From Actinomycetes bacterium (lineage in GTDB: Bacteria; Actinomycetota; Actinomycetes; Propionibacteriales; Propionibacteriaceae), in NCBI GenBank assembly GCA_023412435.1, contig JAEYNS010000334.1, forward strand, positions 1 to 8,168: a stretch of 8,168 nt of DNA. Reading direction: 5' to 3'. Shown here one piece after another: positions 1-5,915 of this stretch (its first letter is position 1; the number at the start of each line of letters is the position of its first letter). The notes below the pieces were generated by a model. That model was not told where the DNA came from. It made no database searches and saw nothing but the letters and a program-made list of their open reading frames with translations. The translations under genes and the position numbers were made by a program.

Positions 1-734
1 CGCAGGTGGCCCTCGGCGTCGATCGAGAAGCAGTAATTGCCGAGGCCCGTCTTGGTGGGACGCGACTCGATCCGGCACAGGTTGACCCCGCGGCCCGCGA
101 ACTGCTCGAGGATCTCCAGCAGCGCGCCCGGCCGGTCGGCATGCATGAACGCGACCAGCGTGGTCTTGTCCGCGCCGGTGGGCGGCGGGGGCGGGGCGGG
201 ACGGGACACCAGCACGAACCGGGTGACCGCCGAGGGGTTGTCGGCGATCCCGCTCGCCAACGCCTCCAGGCCGTACAGCCCGCCGGCCGCCTCCGCGGAC
301 ACGGCGGCGTCGTACTTCGAGGTCGGGTCGGCCACCTCCTGCGCAGCGGCGGCCGTCGAGCCACCCTCGGTGACCGTCGCCTGCGGCAGGTTGGCGGCGA
401 GCCAGTCGCGCACCTGGGCGGCGGCGTGCGGGTGGGTCAGCACCCGCCGGACGTCGGACAGCGTCGTCCCCGGCCGCGCGAACAGGGTGAACTGCACCGG
501 CAGGATCACCTCGCGGACGATCATCAGCCGACGGCCGTTGGACAGGCTGTCGAGGGTGACGGTGACGCCGCCCTCGACCGAGTTCTCGATCGGCACCAGG
601 GCGCCCTCGACCACTCCGCTGCGCACCGCGTCCAGCGCCTGGCCGACGGTGGCGAAGGGGAGAGCCTCCTCGTCGGTGAAGGTCTGCAGCGCCTGGTGGG
701 TGAAGGTCCCCTCCGGTCCGAAGTATCCGAGCAC
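1..734 (-). CDS. pheA: Prephenate dehydratase, 3' end cut by window edge
   Basis: Converts prephenate to phenylpyruvate, the committed step of phenylalanine synthesis in the cytosol. 244 complete codons are visible. The N-terminal catalytic domain opens with GYFGPEGTFTHQA (residues 3-15), carries VPIENSVEGG (47-56), and ends with the TRF motif at 171-173, known in this family as essential for catalysis. A proline-rich linker (179-185) leads to an ACT regulatory domain with RPGALL (201-206) and ESRP (223-226), the phenylalanine-binding signatures, so feedback inhibition by phenylalanine is expected. The last part of the ACT domain lies beyond the left edge. The start is the GTG at 734-732: an in-frame TAA lies four codons upstream and no other start codon stands between. 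There is no Shine-Dalgarno sequence, but a -10-like TAACCT sits six bases upstream, suggesting a leaderless mRNA. No chorismate mutase domain is fused at the N-terminus, so this is the monofunctional form. It follows the mptB-like stop by 43 bases. Confidence 0.96.
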   Translation of the reverse strand, partial: MLGYFGPEGTFTHQALQTFTDEEALPFATVGQALDAVRSGVVEGALVPIENSVEGGVTVTLDSLSNGRRLMIVREVILPVQFTLFARPGTTLSDVRRVLTHPHAAAQVRDWLAANLPQATVTEGGSTAAAAQEVADPTSKYDAAVSAEAAGGLYGLEALASGIADNPSAVTRFVLVSRPAPPPPPTGADKTTLVAFMHADRPGALLEILEQFAGRGVNLCRIESRPTKTGLGNYCFSIDAEGHL

Positions 735-740
735 GGGGAC

Positions 741-746
741 AGGTTA
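741..746 (-). promoter_or_regulatory. Candidate -10 box for leaderless pheA transcript
   Basis: On the minus strand TAACCT matches the actinobacterial TAnnnT -10 pattern and is followed by exactly six bases (GTCCCC) before the GTG start. Transcription would begin at or next to the first base of the start codon. No purine-rich ribosome site precedes the GTG, which fits a leaderless mRNA. The -35 region at the expected distance (CAGGGT) is a poor match. This is inference from spacing and motif. Confidence 0.5.
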
Positions 747-777
747 GTGCTCGGCGTCGCCGCACCCTGCCGGTGGC

Positions 778-2358
778 TCAGTCGTGAGGCACCAGGTGCC
801 GCTGCCCGAGGAGCGAGAAGGTGGCCCGGAGCCGGGTGAAGGACGGCAGCTCGCGTCCCTCGCGCCACCACCAGCGGACGATCAGGACGATCACCAGCAC
901 CTGCGCCGCGGTGCACAGGCCGTCGCGGATCACCGTGGCGGCGACCTGCATCCCGTCGCTGAACTCCACCGACCGTCCCGTGACGTAGGCCATCGACAGC
1001 CACATCCCGCGCCACATCATGAGCGGCTCCAGCCGGGACGCGGCCAGCAGGCCGAGTGGCACCCAGGTCGTCAGGTCGTACCAGCTCAGCGTGTAGGGCG
1101 AGGTGATCAGCCAGGCCGCGGTCAGGATCGCGGCGGTCCGGACCGCGATGGTGAGCGGATCCCGCCGCGGGTTGGTGGACGCGGGGAGCCCGGGCACGAC
1201 CTGCCAGGGCAGCACCCGGGAGAGCATCCACGCGATCGCGATCATCCCCAGCCATCCGAGCCAGCCCACGATCGAGCGCGCCACCCACTCCGGCATCAGA
1301 AGGGAGAGCAGGCCGTGCACCGGCGGCGCCCAGGAGCCGGCGGAGATGTAGCCCGTGTTGCGGGCCGCGGCGAACAGGGCGCGGGGCACCAGGACGCCGT
1401 AGGCGATCGCCAGCGGGATCGCCGCGCCGACGACGAGGAACACCAGCTTGCGAGGCTCCCGGCGGTACCCCCACACCATCGCCAGCCCGTAGAAGACCAG
1501 CGAGACCTTCACGGTGCCCGCCAGACCGATCCCGATCCCCGCCAGCAGCGGGTGCTTGCGCAGGAACCACAGCCCGACGACAGCGAACAGCAGGGTGAAC
1601 GCCTCGTTGTGGGCGCCGGCCACGACCGACCAGATCATCAGCGGATTGAGGACGGTGAACAGCACCGCGCGGGTCTGGGTGGCGTGGTCGGCGCGGGCCA
1701 TCCGGTACACCAGCAGACCGATGACCAGGAAGGGCACCACGGCGATCAGCTGCAGCCAGAACACGATGTGGTGCATGCTCTCGCCGCCCAGGGCTGCGGC
1801 CAGCCACTGGCTGAACGAGGCCACCGGGCCGTACACGCTCGGGGTGTCCTGCCAGGGCCGCTCGGTCAGGATGAGGACCGGGTCGAACTCCTCGCGGAAG
1901 ATCATCGCCGGGGTGATGTCGTACGGGTCGAGCCCCAACACCTGGAGCCGGCCGTAGGCCGCGTACATCAACACGTCGGCCGAGGTGAGCGGCAGCACGC
2001 AGGCGGTCAGGATGCTCAGCCCCGCACCGAGGCCGAACAGCTTGCGGTTGTCGGGCCGCCAGCCGTCGGCCACCGCGCGGGTGGCGATCCACAGCCCGAC
2101 GGTCCCGGCGACCAGGCCCAACCACAGCAGCAGCACGGCCACCAGCTCACTCGGCGTGCCCATGCCGTCCGGCAGGTACCAGGGCGGCAACCAGCTGGTC
2201 CGCTCGCCCAGGTCGAGGGCGACGGCGCTCGGCCCCGCGAACCCGACGGCGATCGTCGTCGCTGCACTGGCGGCGATCAGGGCCACTCCCAGCCGGGGGT
2301 TGCGCGTCCACGCCGCAGCGTTGAGGCGCGCATGCGCCAATGACTGGGTCTCCAGCAC
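778..2358 (-). CDS. mptB: MptB-like polyprenol-phosphomannose-dependent mannosyltransferase (GT-C fold)
   Basis: A very hydrophobic multi-pass membrane protein (about 526 aa, roughly a dozen predicted membrane segments) resembling the actinobacterial alpha-1,6-mannosyltransferase MptB. These enzymes use polyprenyl-phosphate mannose on the outer face of the membrane to extend the mannan backbone of lipomannan-type lipoglycans. Visible signatures are the acidic residue of the first extracytoplasmic loop in LTSADVLMYAAYGRL (D128, the expected GT-C catalytic position), then GLDPYDITP, and VYGPVASFSQWL with paired tryptophans further on. I prefer the GTG at 2358-2356 because GGGAG lies five bases upstream. 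An in-frame GTG at 2424 would add 22 residues and begin one base after the glycosylase stop, but that extension has no good ribosome site and an A/T-rich wobble pattern unlike the rest of the gene. It probably belongs to the aat-glycosylase operon. The exact acceptor and whether it is MptB or a paralogue (MptA, DUF2029-type) cannot be told from sequence alone. Confidence 0.82.
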   Translation of the reverse strand: MLETQSLAHARLNAAAWTRNPRLGVALIAASAATTIAVGFAGPSAVALDLGERTSWLPPWYLPDGMGTPSELVAVLLLWLGLVAGTVGLWIATRAVADGWRPDNRKLFGLGAGLSILTACVLPLTSADVLMYAAYGRLQVLGLDPYDITPAMIFREEFDPVLILTERPWQDTPSVYGPVASFSQWLAAALGGESMHHIVFWLQLIAVVPFLVIGLLVYRMARADHATQTRAVLFTVLNPLMIWSVVAGAHNEAFTLLFAVVGLWFLRKHPLLAGIGIGLAGTVKVSLVFYGLAMVWGYRREPRKLVFLVVGAAIPLAIAYGVLVPRALFAAARNTGYISAGSWAPPVHGLLSLLMPEWVARSIVGWLGWLGMIAIAWMLSRVLPWQVVPGLPASTNPRRDPLTIAVRTAAILTAAWLITSPYTLSWYDLTTWVPLGLLAASRLEPLMMWRGMWLSMAYVTGRSVEFSDGMQVAATVIRDGLCTAAQVLVIVLIVRWWWREGRELPSFTRLRATFSLLGQRHLVPHD

Positions 2359-2363
2359 TGGTG

Positions 2364-2368
2364 CTCCC
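2364..2368 (-). promoter_or_regulatory. Ribosome binding site deciding the mptB-like start
   Basis: GGGAG on the minus strand stands five bases (CACCA) before the GTG at 2358-2356. It is the best Shine-Dalgarno match near either possible start and is the main reason for choosing the shorter protein over the GTG at 2424. Confidence 0.55.
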
Positions 2369-2425
2369 GTAGGTGTGGTGCCCGACGCGAGGGGGTGGCC
2401 GGTCAGCCCAAGGCTAGCCGACACC

Positions 2426-3289
2426 TCACTTCAACAACCTGGACAGCCGCCGGTCGGCGAGCGGCTTGCCTCCGGTCTGGCAGGTAGGGCAGTACTGCAG
2501 CGAGGAGTCGGCGAAGGAGACCTCGGCGATCGTGGTGCCGCAGACCGGGCAGGGTTGGCCGGTGCGGCCGTGCACCCGCAGACCAGCCCGCTTGCCGTCC
2601 TTGAGCTCCTTGGCGGCCAGCCCGGAGGCGCGTTCGATGGCGGACGACAGCTCGCCGCGGATCGCCTCGTACAGCCGCGACCGCTCGGCGGCGTCCAGCC
2701 CGTTGGCGGGCTTGAACGGGCTCATCCTCGCGGCGTGCAGGATCTCGTCGGAGTAGGCGTTGCCGATGCCGGCGATGGTGCGCTGCTCGCGCAGCACTCC
2801 CTTGAGCTGGGCCCGTCCGGCGCTGGCGAGGATCGCCTCGAAGGCGGAGAGGGTGAAGGCGTCGTCCAGCGGGTCGGGTCCGAGCGAGGCGATCCCCGGT
2901 ACCTCGTCGAGGTCGGAGACCAGGTAGAGCGCCAGCCGCTTCTGGGTGCCGGCCTCGGTCAGGTCGAAACCGCCGCCGTCGGCCAGCCGCAGCCGGAAGG
3001 CCAGCGGTCCGCGCCCGGGACGGGCGGGGCTGGCGGGCGACTGGTCGCGCCAGACCAGCCAGCCGGCCCTGGCCAGGTGGAAGGCCAGCCACAGGCCTCC
3101 GGCCTGCAGGCCGAGGAACTTGCCCCGCCGGGTGACGTCCTCGATCTCGAGGCCGTGCAACGCGCTGAGCGGGTAGGCCACGGTCTTGAGGCAGGCGAAC
3201 GCGACGAGCTGGGTGTCGGCGACGACACAGCCGAGGGTCCGCTCGGCGAGGAACCCCCGCAGCGCCTCAACCTCGGGCAGTTCAGGCAT
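2426..3289 (-). CDS. Fpg/Nei-family DNA glycosylase/AP lyase
   Basis: A base-excision repair enzyme expected to remove oxidised bases and nick the resulting abasic site. It is 287 aa, a normal length. The start at 3289-3287 yields MPELPEVEAL: after Met removal the N-terminal proline is the Schiff-base nucleophile, followed by the catalytic glutamate. K57 in RRGKFLGL matches the conserved beta-strand lysine. The helix-two-turn-helix carries GIGNAYSDEIL (174-184, N177). The C-terminal zinc finger has cysteines 247, 250, 267 and 270 (C-x2-C-x16-C-x2-C). The arginine that in E. coli Fpg sits five residues before the third cysteine is a serine here (S262), and the tail after the last cysteine (QTGGKPLADRRLSRLLK) is basic. 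These traits match a widespread actinobacterial subfamily as I remember it, distinct from MutM, so I give no gene symbol. The first eight bases overlap the end of aat, and no strong ribosome site precedes the ATG, pointing to translational coupling. Substrate preference is unknown. Confidence 0.93.
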   Translation of the reverse strand: MPELPEVEALRGFLAERTLGCVVADTQLVAFACLKTVAYPLSALHGLEIEDVTRRGKFLGLQAGGLWLAFHLARAGWLVWRDQSPASPARPGRGPLAFRLRLADGGGFDLTEAGTQKRLALYLVSDLDEVPGIASLGPDPLDDAFTLSAFEAILASAGRAQLKGVLREQRTIAGIGNAYSDEILHAARMSPFKPANGLDAAERSRLYEAIRGELSSAIERASGLAAKELKDGKRAGLRVHGRTGQPCPVCGTTIAEVSFADSSLQYCPTCQTGGKPLADRRLSRLLK

Positions 3290-3980
3290 GGGTGAACTGT
3301 AGCCCCGGATACCCCTGCCAATCCGGCTCGGGGACGCCCAGCGCCTCATCGAGCAGGGCGAGGTACTCGGCCCTGTCCACCTCGATCACCCCGAGGCTGG
3401 CCAGGTGCGGGGTCTGCCACTGCACGTCGATGATCCGCTCCTCGGCGCGGTCGTCGCTGAGCAGGTCGACCAGCCTCATCAACGCGACCTTGGACGCGTC
3501 CCGCCCATGAGCTGGGTCGTGGAACATCGACTCCCCGGCGAACAGCCCGCCGAGGCTGACCCCGTACAGGCCACCGACCAGCCGGCCCTGGGAGTCCCAG
3601 GCCTCGACGGAATGGGCACGACCCTCACGGTGCAGCGCCCGGTAGACCGCCATGATGTCGGCGTCGATCCATCCGTTCGGCCGGGACGGGTCGGCGCACG
3701 CGGCGATCACCTGGTCGAACGCCGTGTCCACAGTGGTGGCGTAGCGCCGGGCCGCCTTGCGCATCGAGCGGGTCACCCGCAGCGCGTCCACCGGCAGGAC
3801 GCCCCGCCGGGTGGGCGACCACCAGCCCATCTCGCCGAAACCGGACGCGTGCAGCGGCATCGGGAACACCCCCGACCGGTAGGCGTCCACCACGAGCTCC
3901 GGGTCGAACTCGGCGGAGAACGCGATCAGGTCCTGGGCGGGCCAGTCCTCTGCCGGTCCGAAGATCGCTGAGCGCCACAT
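3282..3980 (-). CDS. aat: Leucyl/phenylalanyl-tRNA--protein transferase
   Basis: Transfers Leu or Phe from aminoacyl-tRNA to the N-terminal Arg or Lys of proteins, creating N-degrons for ClpS/ClpAP-type degradation in the cytosol. The protein is 232 aa, almost exactly the family length. Motifs in order: AYRSGVFPMP (33-42), GWWSPTRRGVLP (52-63), GWIDADIMAVYRALHREGRAHSVEAW (103-128), LVGGLYGVSLGGLFAGESMF (134-153) with E150 at the position of the catalytic glutamate of E. coli Aat, SKVALMRL (163-170) and DVQWQTPHLASLG (185-197). The ATG at 3980-3978 is chosen because GGGAG lies nine bases upstream; the open frame continues further upstream without recognisable protein. Its TGA lies inside the start of the glycosylase gene (ATGCCTGA). 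It is divergent from the ecsC-like gene across a 116-base gap and probably leads the operon aat-glycosylase-mptB. Confidence 0.97.
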   Translation of the reverse strand: MWRSAIFGPAEDWPAQDLIAFSAEFDPELVVDAYRSGVFPMPLHASGFGEMGWWSPTRRGVLPVDALRVTRSMRKAARRYATTVDTAFDQVIAACADPSRPNGWIDADIMAVYRALHREGRAHSVEAWDSQGRLVGGLYGVSLGGLFAGESMFHDPAHGRDASKVALMRLVDLLSDDRAEERIIDVQWQTPHLASLGVIEVDRAEYLALLDEALGVPEPDWQGYPGLQFTHA

Positions 3981-4040
3981 GCGGGGATTCTCCCACCGTG
4001 GTGTGACGTCCGGGTCGAACCGGGGTCGGGGTGGGGATCC

Positions 4041-4059
4041 GCCCCGTGTCGCGCGGGGC
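4041..4059. promoter_or_regulatory. Inverted repeat in the aat/ecsC divergent region
   Basis: GCCCCG, seven bases, then CGGGGC form a perfect 6-bp dyad in the 116-base gap between the divergent aat and ecsC-like genes. It covers the place where a -35 element would lie for the TAGGCT at 4070-4075. It could be an operator or an mRNA hairpin, but in DNA this GC-rich a 6-bp dyad may arise by chance. The rest of the gap holds G-rich runs (4021-4036) and no other clear signal. Confidence 0.25.
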
Positions 4060-4069
4060 AGGCGCTGCG

Positions 4070-4075
4070 TAGGCT
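4070..4075 (+). promoter_or_regulatory. Candidate -10 box of the ecsC-like gene
   Basis: TAGGCT fits the TAnnnT pattern of actinobacterial -10 boxes and would give a 5' leader of about 15 bases containing the GGAAGGA ribosome site at 4085-4091. The matching -35 region is weak. Low-confidence inference. Confidence 0.35.
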
Positions 4076-4096
4076 GGGCGGGTCGGAAGGACGTCA

Positions 4097-4777
4097 ATGG
4101 CAACCGCTGGTGAGATCGGCAAGCAGCTCGTGGCACGGACTCCGGAGGTCGCCGGCGGCGTGCTCCGGCAACTCATCGACTTCGGGATCGACGGCAACGA
4201 CACCTTCCCCGGGGCGGTTGCCGCCGCGGCGAAGAAGCTGGAGGAGCGCGGCGACCGGGAGGCCGCCATCGACGCGGTCGTCACCCAGCACGTCGGCCTG
4301 GCCTCCGCGCAGGGCTTCGTGACCAGCGTCGGTGGCCTGATCACCGTTCCGATCGGGTTGCCCGCCAACCTGGCAGGGATGGCGGTGCTCAGCGTCCGGA
4401 TGGTGGCCGCGGTCGCCCACCTGCGCGGGTACGACGTCACCGACCGGCGGGTGCGGGCGGCCGTCGCGCTGGCGATGCTCGGAGAGGACGAGGTACGCAA
4501 GCTGGTCGGCGAGGGCAAGCTGCCCACCACCCCGCTGGCCGTGGCGACCGCGCCGGTCTTCGACCCCCAGCTGGATCGCGAGATCAGCGAACGAGTGGCC
4601 GGTTCGCTGGCCGGACGGATCGGCGGCAAGCACCTGGCGGTGATCGTGCTGCGCCGGATCCCGCTGGTCGGCGGCGGCGTCGGCGCCGCCGTGGACGGCC
4701 TGCTGACCTTCGGCCTCGCCGGCTACGCCCGGCGCGAGTTCGTGGCCCGACAACAACTCACCCGTTACGGCGGCTGA
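4097..4777 (+). CDS. EcsC-family protein of unknown function
   Basis: The only plus-strand gene in the window, 226 aa. The ATG is well supported by GGAAGGA ending five bases upstream. The protein has an amphipathic helical N-terminus (residues 1-60), then a long Gly/Ala-rich hydrophobic stretch (66-110) with the pattern GLASAQGFVTSVGGLI, PANLAGMAVLSVRMVAAVAHLRGYDV, and a second hydrophobic segment near the C-terminus (178-210) with RRIPLVGGGVGAAVDG. This arrangement resembles EcsC-family and DUF697-like proteins, which peripherally or integrally associate with membranes. EcsC is named after a Bacillus gene next to an ABC transporter, but its biochemical role is not established and there is no transporter here. 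No catalytic motif is visible. It is transcribed away from aat and meets alr tail to tail with a 19-base gap. The family assignment is by recognition of the pattern; function unknown. Confidence 0.8.
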   Translation: MATAGEIGKQLVARTPEVAGGVLRQLIDFGIDGNDTFPGAVAAAAKKLEERGDREAAIDAVVTQHVGLASAQGFVTSVGGLITVPIGLPANLAGMAVLSVRMVAAVAHLRGYDVTDRRVRAAVALAMLGEDEVRKLVGEGKLPTTPLAVATAPVFDPQLDREISERVAGSLAGRIGGKHLAVIVLRRIPLVGGGVGAAVDGLLTFGLAGYARREFVARQQLTRYGG

Positions 4778-4788
4778 CGGCCCCCGTC
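4776..4788. terminator. Small hairpin between convergent ecsC-like and alr ends
   Basis: GACGG, CCC, CCGTC forms a perfect 5-bp stem with a 3-base loop that begins within the TGA of the ecsC-like gene and lies in the 19-base convergent gap. Its position would suit a shared, bidirectional terminator, but the stem is short and there is no T-tract on either side. Treat it as a weak candidate. Confidence 0.25.
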
Positions 4789-4796
4789 GCGCAGGC

Positions 4797-5915
4797 TCAG
4801 CGGCGGTAGGCGCGGGCCACCCGGCGGCTGATGGCGCAGGTGACCTCGTACGGGATGGTGCCCTGCAGCCCGGCGAGCTCGGCGGCGGTGATCGCGTCCT
4901 GCCCGTCACCGCCGATCAGCACCACCTCATCGCCGACGGCGACGGTGGTCTGGGGGCCGAGGTCGATCATCGTCTGGTCCATGCTCACCCTGCCCGCGAT
5001 GGGGTGGGCGGCACCGCCGGCCAGCATCCTGCCGCGGTTCGACAGCGACCGGGAGTAGCCGTCGCCGTAGCCGACCGCGACGGTGGCGACCCAGGTGTCG
5101 GCCGGCGCCGTCCAGGTCCTGCCGTAGCCGACCGTCTCGCCTGCCCTGACCCGATGCACGAAAGTGACCCGGCTGCGCCACTCGAGGCCGGGCAGCAGGT
5201 CGACAGTGCGGGGTACCTCGGGGTCGGGATAGGCGCCGTACATCATGACTCCGGGGCGGACCATGTCGAACCAGGACTCGGGGTGGGCGAGGATCCCGCC
5301 GGAGTTCGCCAGGTGCTTCAGCAGCGGACCGCAGGCCTGCTCGACCTGGGCCGCCACCTCCCGGAACACCGCGATCTGGCCGGCGGTGAAGGCGTCACCG
5401 GCCGGGCTGTCGGCGATCGGGAGGTGGGACATCAGTCCGACCAGCCGCACGCCGGGGGTCGACTCGGCGAACCGGGCCAGCCGGACGGCGTCCGCAGGCG
5501 GGCAGCCCAGCCGGTGCATCCCGGTGTCCACCTTGAGGTGGAGCGTGGCCTGATGGCCCGTGGCGGCGACCGCCGCGCCCGCCGCGCCGATCGCCTCCTC
5601 GTCGAACGCCACCAGGGCCAGGGCGTGCGCCACCGCGGTGGCAACCTCGGGGCCGCGGGCCACCGAGAGCTTGAGGATCGGCAGGGTGACCCCGGCCCGG
5701 CGCAGCTCGACGCCTTCACCGACGGTCGCCACCCCGAGCTGGTCGGCGGCGCCGGTGCGCTGCAGGTGGAGCGCCACCTCGACGGCGCCGTGGCCGTAGG
5801 CGTCCGCCTTCACCGCGGCGAGCAGGGGCCTGCCCGCCACCCGGCGCCGGATCGCGGCGAGGTTGGCTTCGATGTGGTCCAGGCGGGTGGTGGCCAGCGA
5901 CGGGGGCTCGATCAC
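4797..5915 (-). CDS. alr: Alanine racemase
   Basis: PLP enzyme interconverting L- and D-alanine in the cytosol, supplying D-alanine for peptidoglycan. The protein is 372 aa, normal for the family. AAVKADAYGHG (33-43) contains the PLP lysine K36. LKVDTGMHRLG (127-137) has K128, often carbamylated in this family, and R135. VRPGVMMYG (219-227) carries the arginine R220 that contacts the PLP ring nitrogen. VGYGDGYSR (281-289) gives the second catalytic base, Y283, and RVSMDQTMIDLG (309-320) the substrate-pocket methionine M312. All key residues of the Geobacillus enzyme are therefore present. The GTG start at 5915-5913 is chosen because it puts IEPPSLATTRLDHIEANLAA at the N-terminus and overlaps the preceding TGA as GTGA, indicating translational coupling to the sulfurtransferase. 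The frame stays open far upstream, but that part is a shadow of the sulfurtransferase. The tsaE/tsaB genes often found by alr in actinobacteria are not next to it. Confidence 0.96.
   Translation of the reverse strand: MIEPPSLATTRLDHIEANLAAIRRRVAGRPLLAAVKADAYGHGAVEVALHLQRTGAADQLGVATVGEGVELRRAGVTLPILKLSVARGPEVATAVAHALALVAFDEEAIGAAGAAVAATGHQATLHLKVDTGMHRLGCPPADAVRLARFAESTPGVRLVGLMSHLPIADSPAGDAFTAGQIAVFREVAAQVEQACGPLLKHLANSGGILAHPESWFDMVRPGVMMYGAYPDPEVPRTVDLLPGLEWRSRVTFVHRVRAGETVGYGRTWTAPADTWVATVAVGYGDGYSRSLSNRGRMLAGGAAHPIAGRVSMDQTMIDLGPQTTVAVGDEVVLIGGDGQDAITAAELAGLQGTIPYEVTCAISRRVARAYRR

Noticed and set aside
524..2125. Minus-strand frame of 533 codons spanning mptB and pheA
   Set aside because: It is a shifted frame of both genes. 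Its product is Arg/Pro/Gly-rich, and it would skip the TGA and GTG that separate two recognisable proteins.
784..2343. Long plus-strand open frame (519 codons) opposite the mptB-like gene
   Set aside because: Its translation is rich in Arg, Gly, Gln, His and Pro with no recognisable domain, as expected for the antisense frame of a high-GC gene. The minus-strand frame encodes a clear membrane mannosyltransferase.
1985..3295. Plus-strand open frame of 436 codons across mptB and the glycosylase
   Set aside because: It spans two well-supported minus-strand genes and their junction, has low-complexity composition and no ribosome site or motif.
3625..4629. Minus-strand frame of 334 codons opposite the ecsC-like gene
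   Set aside because: It merges antisense of the ecsC-like gene with a wrong frame of aat. The real genes have better starts, ribosome sites and family motifs.
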